From assembly GCA_025201365.1 (NCBI GenBank), contig JAIXMF010000006.1, forward strand, positions 248,001 through 312,000: a stretch of 64,000 nucleotides of DNA. Direction: 5' to 3'. Numbering within the stretch: position 1 is the first letter of the stretch; each line of letters starts with the position of its first letter. The notes under the pieces were generated by a model. The model did not search any database, was not told the origin of the DNA, and saw nothing but the letters and a program-made list of their open reading frames with translations. This document shows, in pieces, positions 54,401 through 64,000 of this stretch. The DNA comes from Syncephalis plumigaleata (Eukaryota; Zoopagomycota; Zoopagomycetes; Zoopagales; Piptocephalidaceae). Made by a program: the position numbers and the translations under genes.

Positions 54401-57400
54401 CCCATCTGGACGGGACAAACACTACGACTATTCGAGCAATCACCGATTACCGCGATTGTATCCCTCATGCTGTCGCGTGTCACACCCGATCAGACGACCA
54501 ATAGTCTACGTCAACTTGTCCTACCCTATCTGTATCATCGACAGGAGAATCCTCGTTCAGCCGAACTAGTAGAAGATGAAACGGAGGAACAACCATGGAA
54601 TGCGTTAATTCAAGTGCTGTTGGCACTATCACATCATCAGCTAGAGTGTAGTTGTCGTTTAATAATGACACTCATTACGATAGCACACTTAGTACACCAA
54701 TTGACACGGTAACCCTACAGAAAATGCTATTGTCCATTATATACGCGCAATCTACGGCGACAGAATTGCAACGAGAATCGCCTGCAGAAGTCACCTTACT
54801 AGAAGGTGTCGATCTCATTTGTCAATCACTATCGGATACTACACAAACTGATCAAGCGAGTAACTTGTCCCAATTACCATGTGAATCACCAGAAACGATC
54901 TTTACCTGGTTGACGGAGAATGATAATGGCAGCAGTAGCAACAACAACGATGATGATGATACTACACGATACTTAGCATTGCAGATGTGGTTGGTACGAC
55001 ATCGACAAGTTTATCAACTATTAAAGCGTTATCAAGTCAATCGATCATTCTACGATCTCTGGAAACTAGTCGATAATGCGGCAGAGCAACAATCCTTACT
55101 GGAATGCCTATTGAGTCCAATATATTTGCTAGGGGAACGTGAACTTTGTCAATGAAGCGGAAAATCGAATTCAATTATTGTGGAACACGATAATAGGATC
55201 ATTCTACGATCTGAACGTGTTTAATCAATATTCTAAAGAGGACCTGAGTAGAATCTATTTCCAACGACTATTAAGTCATGGATGTATCCTTTTATTACGC
55301 ATAATGATATCATGATTACATATATTATCAGTTATAATTCATTAACATATAATTCATTTAGTAATCAGTCAAACGAAACCAGTTCTGTTATCATTGACTG
55401 ATGAGCCATATCTATCAAATGAAATGATAGAGGATATAGTGCTAAGTGTGGCACGAGACTATTTCAACAATGCCGATACAGGTGATAAATATGCGGGATT
55501 AATGAAGAAGGCCATACTTTGGTAATGATCATTTATATATACTATATTATTTGTATACTTATCATCTACTTCATTATAGTCTAGAAATATTACCGATTAC
55601 TGATAAAGTACAAAAGGAATGGGATCTAATCGATATAGCCTATGACGTGTATCGATATGCACCACAAATGGCACCGGTTCAAATTAGATACGCGCCATCA
55701 CGAGAACGTCTCATCTCATTGTTAATTAGCGATAATCTACAAATCTACGAGCAAATTACTCGACCCATTTCGAATCTAATTAGCGCTGCCAATTCACTAT
55801 TGGACAAACTAGGATGTCAATCGCAAGTAGCCGCTCAACTTGTTATGTTCACCTCATTGTTGCAATGGCCATGAAACGACAAGAGAAAGCCACTATAGCC
55901 ACGGTAACCGATGAGCTATATCGTATTATGAAGAAACATCCATTGGCTGCATTATCCACGTCAACATCACTTAAGGAGGATAAGAAGGAAGCAGCATGGA
56001 TGGCAGCATGGACATGTCTACATCAATGGACGATATCCACGGAACTACTATCACCAGATGAACAACTAGAACGTATGAATCAACTAATTGAAATATGTCC
56101 CAGTCATCAATTAGCCAGTCTATTACATGAATGGCACATTGTCAAAGAGCGACAATCGCCTTCAACTATTACTATTCCGATGATGGCAAATGGTCAATGT
56201 TGGTGGAGGCAACTACTACTACTACTGCTGCTGCTGCAACTGTTGTCTATCATGAGTTCTATCAATCTAGTATTGTATCGAGTGAAGATGAGTCGATTCA
56301 ACCCATTGATTTATGTTATCATCGATGGATTCAGCATCAATTAGACGAATACTCGAATGGACATATCACAAATGATATTGATGATAGACCAGGTCACGCA
56401 CATCTAGCCTCACTATCAGTACGAGATCATGCATTATGGTTAGCGGAACAGTTATGGTATAGGAATTTGGTAAGTTTCAACATGATATTAAGAATGCATT
56501 AGTAATCCTTTCTTTCTTTCTTTCTTTCTTTCTTTCTATTATAGCCATCACTCGACACTATGGAAGCGACACCGTATCAAGCAATGCTAATTGCTTACGG
56601 TATTGGTCTACAATGTATTTCTCGATTGTCTACGGAAAAGCAACGATCACACATTACCGAGTATCCTAGCGGTGAGGTGTTTCGACTTGTTCAACAATGG
56701 AGTCAATCATTGACATCGTGTCATAATGACGAGGAACTACATAAGCAAGCCAAACTTGCACAGGCATATCTTAACATAGCGCAGTCAAGTCAGGAGAATG
56801 ATTTGATTAAGGTGGGACATGCAATTGATTAATGATTATTGCTCATTTAATACTAACAAATTCATGAGTATCTAGAATTTATCGAGTATTCGATCGATTG
56901 ATGTTGAACGATTCCAACAAGATGCAGCCTATGCAGAGGAAATATTGATTGATATAGCGAAGAATGAACTCGATTTTTCATTAATTACACTTGATACATT
57001 GGGTCAACGACGAGGAGTAGATGAGATATCGGTAATGATTGATAAGCATATACGTATCTATGTATAACTAGCACTAATGAATCTATATATTTTAGATATT
57101 GAAAGCACGACTTGATGGTTTATTTAGTGCACAGAACTCGTTTGACGTATTTCTACGTCAAGTGTCATTGATTAAAGATATGATACGAACGAAAGCATCA
57201 TTATTCCAAAGGCACTACTATCCATCTATTCCAAGGTAATATCGACCGAGTATTTACGTGTAATTACATAGCAATTGACTAATGAGACATGACATCGTAT
57301 TATCATACTAATAGATATCTGGACAATCTCATGGATTATTACGTCAGTTCTATGTACTCTACCAATCATGTCAGAATGAATTAAAGGTAAGATGAAATGA

Positions 57401-59990
57401 TAATCAAATGATAACAATAAGATACTAATGGATTATACTATTGTTTGATGATGACTATAGGCTGATCAAGCGGAAAAGGAACAAGTTATACAGCGTATTC
57501 AACTTTTAGGAGAATTAGTGGCTGCTTCCACACTTGATACACTTGATTTCCATCGTTTAGTCGAAGTAGGCCATACGGGTAGTATAGAACGGTTGCATGA
57601 TGTTTACATGCCATTACTATCAGAGGAGACTGTATTCACATTGGCTGCATTGAGTCCAAGGTAAATATTATATGAATAATACATATGTATATATATATAA
57701 ACATGAACTAATGTGTATTAGAATTGAGACATTGTCGCTACTCGAACCATTGGATGCTATCAATACAGGGGATACATTACATCATCGCAAGCTCGACAAG
57801 CATGGAAAGAGAATGAACTTGAAAGTACAGTCTACTTTTGGTTTATTAGTTCGGTATTTGAGCATACGGTCACGTCATCCCCTCAAGATAATGCTACACT
57901 CATCACGGAATGGTCTAGGTAATTAATCAGATAGGGAGAAGCTACTGTTTGTACATTTAATTAACATGTACGTGAATGTATTAGTGCTATGGAATCATTC
58001 GAATCACTATTAGACTTTATGCTTAATCATCACATCCTCACACTATTGAATACATATGCATATAAGGTGAGGAGGGAATCTATATTGATCACAATGATGA
58101 CTTGACATTTGTACTAATGACTATTGATATATATATATATATATATATAAATACATAGCCAAGTATGCGGATATTCCATTATCGATTCGAGCACAAATGG
58201 TAGATATTGTTAGACGAGCTCCTCTTCAGCCTGATACGGATATGATCAATGTAGGTAGAGCGATGTACATTGATCTATAGTTACTAATCTATATATCATA
58301 CAGACATTGGATCATGCAGAGAGCCATATCGAGCAAATAACGCAACTATCGCAGTATACTGATCCAGTATTGAATGTATCATTGCATCTCATGGTTACGT
58401 GTATTGGACACGCAATTGAGCAAGTCGAATGAGGTAATATTTATTCTAGTGGAGCAATTTATTTGAATCTAAATCTTGCTATCTAGATGATGCCACACTA
58501 GTTGATGCATTACTAGATGGAACATCTCCACTCATTATCAATGAGATTATACATCAGCAGGAAACGAATACCACGTCTAGTCTTGCAGATATTTATCAGA
58601 GGGCATGGCAACAATTGACTACAACCGAGCAAGATGGTCGACTAGTAGAACGACTAAGCCATCTACTAGTGCCATTATCCGTTATGATCCTGCACATTAT
58701 CCGGAATTAGCTAGTGTACATGGTATATATCTGAGAATATACGCGAGTTTGTACTAGCAGATACAATCAATTAGCAGTCGAGGATAGAGTGCAATATTTG
58801 ACATTATGGATCAGGTAGGACATGAATGAATTGCATATCGATTGATTACTTACTTATCTATTCGCTAGTATGGTGTCAAGGCTGCCTCTAATGAATCAAC
58901 ACCTGATATATCATTTATCAAGATAGCAGCATTAATTGAAAAGACTTGGCAAGTAAAGGTAATACACACAGAGATATATATACTATTCATTGTATTCATT
59001 GCTGCTACTAACGAGTAATGTCATTTGAAATAACACAAATGCTACGATTATTATGATTATTATTAGATATCACCTAGTGAAGTAGCCACAAGTAGTGATA
59101 AATATCATTGGCTTACGCAGCAATTGGAAAGAATGACCACTACAACAGTGCAAGTGCAAACTCTAATGCGAATTCTCATTATTTGGTCAAGTGATGCACA
59201 AGAGGATAGAATGTCCGCGGAGGAATGTCTCGACATTTGGTGTCGTCTATTTGGCTGGATGATCACGCAGGAAATGTACACCTGGTGCTATGCCACTCGA
59301 CTCTTCCTGTACACTCAATCGGATATGGACTTGGATGAGGTAAGTGGAAGAGTGTGTGGAATTTGCTACATTATATGAAGTAATAATAATAACAATGCTA
59401 ATTGTACAATTATATTAGTTGGATCGACGTGTACTTGATCAATTGGCAGCTGCCACCACTGGCCATTTGCCCTATTTGCTGTATTGTTTACTAGCTAGTG
59501 ATTCACAATTGGTAGCCAAGGCTGTAACTGATATACGTAGCGATTTAAATGACACAGACAAGGCAGCACAGCTAGTATCCAATGATGATCTACCCATTCT
59601 ACTGTGTGCTCGTAGTATCATCACTGAGTTAGCCACTACATCATTGATGACATCGGTCATTCATCGATTGTTCGTATGTTCATGCGGCGATACATCAAGG
59701 AATCGACATGCATGGCGTCGTTTATTAATCGGTCAAGTGGCACTTAATATGGAATTGGTAGGCTACGACGAATTATCCGCCGATATTGCAACACGCTATC
59801 TTGGCATACCATCATGCGTCGATAGTCTATCGGTACGTTCTAGCGTACAACGAGCGATGGAACGGCAGCCATTAAAGCTGAACACGAGGCACAAGCCGAT
59901 CGATGGCAACCGCCCATCATCTACCAGTTGGACGACAACATGGATCGACATACACTACATCATTGGATTGTACGTCAATTTATGCAATGA
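51457..59990 (+). CDS. NBAS: NBAS ortholog (WD40 plus Sec39 domain), frame-broken in this assembly
   Basis: Subunit of the NRZ/Dsl1 tether that docks Golgi-derived vesicles at the ER. The ATG at 51457 begins a 2.3-kb exon with the N-terminal propeller (WPIALSPDGRTLAVWRDNTL; WRQLAWSFDGQLLALAGS; SVPMLIHLMAVSPKGDVMAT). The family segment DPIYQARWLDADIDEQSIHD...LWVLDSCLTRVP and the Sec39 domain follow (RLDYAILLLEQG; KPVLLSLTDEPYLSNEMIED). The C-terminus is best read as EHEAQADRWQPPIIYQLDDN, ending at 59990. At least seven one-base frame breaks lie between about 53705 and 59870: near 53705, 54205, 54670, 55135 (a GGGG run), 55860, 56150 and 59860. Another is likely near 58700. Similarity continues across each, so the gene is probably whole in the organism. 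The first 2.3 kb have none. An intron near 56508 carries a CTTT microsatellite. Confidence 0.85.
56507..56537 (+). repeat. CTTT microsatellite in an NBAS intron
   Basis: About seven to eight CTTT units form the polypyrimidine tract immediately before a 3' splice site (ATTATAG). A length change here would alter the tract feeding that splice site. Confidence 0.8.
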
Positions 59991-60130
59991 AACAATCATC
60001 ACATTCCTCGCTTTACATCATCATAATTATAACAATAAAATAAGTAACTACTCGTTATCAAGTAATATTCAAGTAAAGATAGGATAAATGATAAAATGTA
60101 GTTTATTATTATTATACTACTGTTGTTCAA

Positions 60131-60978
60131 TTATAGTTTGGTAACGCGAATCCAGTCCACGTCCATGTGCATTGTGTTGGTATCATTTGCGGGTTGTGTA
60201 CCAAATCCAGGTCCAACTGCAAGGTTCATGATCAAGTAGAATGGCTGATTGAATGGCCATTCCTCGGGATCCTTCGTAGTGGGTGGCTATAGCTGCCATA
60301 GGATTTGCCATCGAATAGGAATTCTGCCCCGTCTTCCTTCCAGATCATCGTGTAAGTGTGCCATTGACTTGGATCATTGTCCTTGGTCCAGAATGACTTT
60401 GCTGTACCACCGTTGAATTTCGCGAAATGGAGTGAACCAGGCGTGCGAGGCACATCTGGTGCAAAGTTCTTGCGCCAAGCCGATTGATACTCGGCGATAT
60501 CAATTTCACCGCTCTTGGCCAAGTGCCGTACTTGTCATCTTGTGGCATCATCCATATAGCGGAAAGGCACCGTCTTGTAGGGGAAAGCGTACTCGAACAT
60601 CCACTCGACCGTAAGTGAAGGTGAACTTGCCACGCGTCAGAATCTTGCTTGATGTCCAATGGGTGGCATTGGTGCGTTTCGCCGTAATACGAAGGTATTT
60701 GCCTTGATATCCCGACACCGCACTCTTGTCGTCGTATATTTGCTTCTCTTGGTTACCCCAGCCGCAAATGCCACGATCGCAACCATCGCCCAGATCGTAA
60801 CCCCATAATGTGGTATTGAGTTATTGCAGTTGAAATCATCCTCGAAAATTACTTGTGGTTTACGGTGAGCACGTTTTGGTACTTCAGCTTCAGGCACAGA
60901 TTTAATATCAGATTCGGCGCTAACAGATACGGCCATTGTAGCTAAGGCTACGCCAATATAAACTAAAAGATTATGCAT
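60131..60978 (-). CDS. Secreted GH16-family glucanase, frame-broken in this assembly
   Basis: Glycoside hydrolase family 16, likely a beta-1,3(4)-glucan hydrolase or transglycosylase acting on cell walls. The N-terminus (MHNLLVYIGVALATMAVSVS, then AES) is a good signal peptide; an in-frame ATG lies 24 nt upstream. Conserved pieces are VIFEDDFN, LWGYDLGDGC, GWGNQEKQIYDD, TRGKFTFTYGRV, and the catalytic GEIDIAE with its two acid residues. Further on are DPSQWHTYTMIWKEDGAEFLFDG and the family ending FYLIMNLAVGPGFG...DVDWIRVTKL. These lie in different frames. At least four one-base shifts are needed, near 60820, 60600-60550 (two or more) and 60290. Because the neighbouring NBAS gene shows the same defect, sequencing error is favoured over a pseudogene. 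It is convergent with NBAS. Confidence 0.8.
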
Positions 60979-61141
60979 GTTTATATTGCGGTGGATATGC
61001 AAGTAACTGTAGATAACTGATGGAATAGTAGAAAAGCCAATAATACTGGATAATTAGAAAGAATAGAAGAAAGGTGATGCTGCTGAACAGTTAGCAAAAG
61101 TAAAGCAGGCTTTTTATATTGTCCATTAGGCACGGGTATTC

Positions 61142-61712
61142 GTTCTATATTAGTGCATTATGGAGTACCTTAAAAAATGAGAGAAATGCCATTCCACATG
61201 GATCTATTGAATTACACGGATGTGAATGAGCTGGCCTATTTGGCAATAAATCAGCCTTATTTAGCAGCATGCGGTCATGCTATTTGTTCTATATTAGTGC
61301 ATTATGGAGTACCTTAAAAAATGAGAGAAATGCCATTCCACATGGATCTATTGAATTACACGGATGTGAATGAGCTGGCCTATTTGGCAATAAATCAGCC
61401 TTATTTAGCAGCATGCGGTCATGCTATTTGTTCTATATTAGTGCATTATGGAGTACCTTACAAAATGAGAGAAATGCCATTCCACATGGATCTATTGAAT
61501 TACACGGATGTGAATGAGCTGGCCTATTTGGCAATAAATCAGCCTTATTTAGCAGCATGCGGTCATGCTATTTGTTCTATATTAGTGCATTATGGAGTAC
61601 CTTAAAAAATGAGAGAAATGCCATTCCACATGGATCTATTGAATTACACGGATGTGAATGAGCTGGCCTATTTGGCAATAAATCAGCCTTATTTAGCAGC
61701 ATGCGGTCATGC
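61142..61712 (+). repeat. Four-copy 144-bp tandem array with open plus-strand frame
   Basis: Unit length is 144 bp, exactly 48 codons; copies start near 61142, 61286, 61430 and 61574, and the last stops matching at 61712. Copies look identical except at one codon, which is TAA in copies 1, 2 and 4 and TAC in copy 3. Each unit reads MREMPFHMDLLNYTDVNELA..., then QPYLAACGHAI and ILVHYGVP before the TAA/TAC codon. The frame is also open from 61087 into copy 1 (GFLYCPLGTGIR) and on from copy 4 to 61791 (MLLMGRITLCKYAYRGR). No family recognised. It could be a decayed repeat gene, a short-peptide gene, or an assembly artefact. Confidence 0.8.
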
Positions 61713-61803
61713 GATTGGTTCAATACAAGTTATTAGTATGCTGCTTATGGGTAGAATCACACTGTGCAAATATGCATACAGAGGAAGATAGAAGGATAGT
61801 TTA

Positions 61804-62837
61804 TTATAGACGTTTCATCATAAAATCAAGAATATACGCACTCAGCCAGTTACTATCATCCTGATAGCTGGTGCGGGACAAACCTCGTTTCGCCGTTTCA
61901 TCATCAATAATGCCCCGTTGATGTCGTATCTCTAACAGATCCTTGACTAGACTGGATGAGAATTCCGGATGCGCTTGTATCGAGAATATTTGGTGAGGCC
62001 GCCACATTATTTGATTTGGACTAATGTCCGTGGAAGCAAGCTCTTGAAATCCCGTTGGCAATTGAATGACATGATCCTGTCAACAACAATATTAGAATGG
62101 TTATTACAATCTCACTATTATTATTCACCTTATGCACTTGTTGTACACTCTATCGTACAATTTACTATTTGTTAGTGAGTGAAACAAGCAAACTCTAATC
62201 AATAACAACTAACCAGTGTCGCCTTATCGGTCTTTAGGAAGGAGGCACCGGCCTTTGTCAACTTGAGTTCCGTCCAACCAAACTAGGCAAAGTTATGTTT
62301 GAATCATCAATACAAGTACATACACACGCAATTATTATTAGTCACATCTAATGAGTTACCTCCCAGCCTTGTGTATTACGCTCTAGTTGACCGCCAAATG
62401 CACGAGCAATAATCTGATGTCCAAAACAAATACCAACTAGACGAGTGTTGGGCGCTATCTGCGGTAGCTCACGCGTGTATTCTATCAAGCGAGTAATCCA
62501 TGGCAATTGATCGAATGCAGTGGCCGCTATATCGTATAATAAATGCACATTAAGCATGATCGGCTAACTAGTGCATTGCTATTGTTTTCTATTTACCTGA
62601 TCCAGATATTAATATCGCATCAAATGTTTCAGGCTGTTCGGGATAAACCATTGCATTCACTATGTCGAATGTCTCGATATCCAATTGAAGGCTCGACTCG
62701 AGACCCCGTTCGACTAGAGCTCGTTTCAGCATATTAGTGTACAATACAGGGTAATCCCCATATTTGGCGACAATCTCTGGCATAGGTGTGTCGGCCACAA
62801 GAAATGCCACACGTAATGTCTGCTGTTCTGCCACCAT
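61804..62837 (-). CDS. Class I glutamine amidotransferase-like protein
   Basis: GATase1-fold hydrolase of the GMP-synthase-like stand-alone group (as in yeast YLR126C), probably acting on glutamine or a gamma-glutamyl compound in the cytosol. Four exons (62837-62597, 62526-62360, 62282-62214, 62076-61804) join in phase to 249 residues, normal for the family. The nucleophile elbow GICFGHQIIARAFGG holds the catalytic Cys, and SIQAHPEFSS holds the catalytic His next to Pro-Glu. FDAILISGS marks the oxyanion strand. No synthetase domain follows, so it is not GMP synthase itself. It diverges from the next gene across only 140 bp. No breaks seen. Confidence 0.9.
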
Positions 62838-62977
62838 AGTTCGAGAGTTTAGTTCGAATGTAGATAAAGATTGGAAAGCTTAAGGAAAAACAGTAATAAA
62901 AGCAATGAGGAAGAGAAATTATCGTCGTTCGTTGAAATCACCGCCGTGTCAACTTATTCCTTTGAGCTTTGTTAACC
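62838..62977. promoter_or_regulatory. Short divergent promoter region
   Basis: 140 bp separate the amidotransferase ATG (-) from the ATG of the next gene (+), so the two very likely share a bidirectional promoter. No defined motif was identified. Confidence 0.4.
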
Positions 62978-64000
62978 ATGACTCATACTGAGGAAGAACA
63001 TAGTAGCTATTACTTTCGTCACTTGTTGTTGTTTATGGAACAGCAGCATCGCTTGCTTAGACAACCGTTTGCTCCTACTTCCATTGACGACACCAATGAT
63101 AGTGTAGCAACTCGACAGCGATACAGTCTGCGAGTACGGGATGCCATTCCGGAAACCACTTTTAAGAAGGCACTTAATGAAAGTCAGTATAAAGGATAGC
63201 TGGCGTGTTGTAGCCCTTATTTACTAGTTATTGTTGCTGTTATTCATAGTAAACATGCAGATTCAACGCGAGATTACTGAAATGTTCAATCAACAATCAG
63301 CGCTGACTATGGCAACACAGCTGGAAGCGTTACGTTGGCAACCAGCACAAACACCATCCATGATTATGGTACCGCAAAAGATAGAGGCAGACAGCACTAG
63401 GTAAGTGAAGCACTAGTGTGTACACACTGTATGATGCATGCTAACGCATGTGCTAATAAGCTGGCTCTCCTATTATCCCGAGATATGGCCTAATAATCAA
63501 GTGGATGACGATGCTATTGATGCCGAGTTGAAGATGTAAGTACCGTTGTTATTACATTGATAATGCCAAGTCAATCAACTCTAATTCTACCATTATAGCG
63601 ATATGAAGAATTATATCGTGAAGTCGAAGCATTACAAAAACAAACAATGCAGATTAAAGATCGACATCAGTATTACAAGGTTAGTGTAATAACATCATGT
63701 ATTCCAGTATATATATCTATATCAGTACTAAGGAAAAGAATGCATTATGATCACTTTCATTCTACACGAATATAATAGTCGTTACATGGTCGTTTGAGCA
63801 AGTTGACCAGTCAACATGTTCAGGATAACTTGGTAACCACTGGCATTGCAAAACAACTAAACGATATTAATGATTTAGGTAAGTGGCATCTACTAGTGTT
63901 ACTATTATTATGACATAATTCGAATTATAGCATTGACAAAAAGTACATTAATTCTATTCTAGTACATAAGATAGCTGATCAAGTTGAAAGCAGCGATAGT
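62978..64000 (+). CDS. Unrecognised protein with coiled-coil segments, 3' partial
   Basis: Starts at 62978 (MTHTEEEHSSYYFRHLLLFM) and runs off the right edge. Exons can be followed through KKALNESQ, then IQREITEMFNQQSALTMATQ, PEIWPNNQVDDDAIDAEL, YEELYREVEALQKQTMQIKD and GRLSKLTSQHVQDNL. The pieces are helical, Gln/Glu/Leu-rich and look like short coiled coils. No domain or family was recognised; a structural subunit of a larger complex would fit, but that is a guess. Confidence 0.6.

Noticed and set aside
61087-61175. Resemblance of GTGIRSILVHYGVP to the start of a glutathione S-transferase
   Set aside because: Only a few residues agree and the rest of the 48-residue unit does not follow the family.

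Overview
This window is nuclear DNA from a compact, AT-rich eukaryotic genome. Genes lie close together, usually tens to a few hundred bases apart, and often alternate strand. They are cut by many short introns, mostly about 45-80 nt, of the GTAAGT...(TACTAAC-like)...TAG type. The gene content is opisthokont. EPL1, COG1, MED16, GCN2 and PRP5 orthologs sit beside an endonuclease IV (APN1), a GH16 glucanase and a Rml2-type mitochondrial L2. Full-length NBAS, TMEM94 and zf-HIT DDX59 homologs are also present. I infer an early-diverging fungus or a close relative; nothing here fixes the species.

Layout, left to right. 0-6 kb: a class I sirtuin (5' partial, +), a secreted or membrane-anchored Ser/Thr-rich protein (-), a long non-coding gap, and a signal peptide peptidase (-). 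6.4-17.2 kb: DDX59 helicase (+), mitochondrial uL2 (-), COG1 (+) and EPL1 (+). 17.6-25 kb: the GCN2 eIF2alpha kinase (-). 25.1-32.65 kb: a long inverted repeat with arms of about 1.14 kb. It encloses about 5.3 kb that holds an intact 15-exon Ser/Thr kinase gene and at least three blocks with strong secondary-structure potential. 32.75-42.5 kb: MED16 (+), a two-HMG-box mitochondrial protein with an H1-like tail (-), and TMEM94 (+). 42.7-51 kb: PRP5 (-), two unrecognised genes (+), one clearly encoding a secreted Cys-containing protein, and APN1 (-). 51.4-64 kb: NBAS (+), GH16 glucanase (-), a four-copy 144-bp in-frame tandem array, a class I glutamine amidotransferase (-), and the start of an unrecognised coiled-coil gene (+).

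Most genes are housekeeping: secretory traffic (COG1, NBAS), transcription and chromatin (EPL1, MED16, sirtuin), RNA processing (PRP5, DDX59), stress signalling (GCN2), mitochondrial gene expression (uL2m, HMG protein) and DNA repair (APN1). They do not form one pathway. The accessory material is the 25.1-32.65 kb inverted-repeat cassette, the 46.6-49.6 kb orphan pair and the 61.1-61.7 kb repeat array.

Sequence quality appears uneven. Genes at 0-3.4 kb and 53.7-60.9 kb carry many single-base frame breaks inside well-conserved host proteins, while most genes between are clean. I read these mainly as assembly indels rather than gene death. No tRNA, rRNA, CRISPR or recognisable retroelement was seen.
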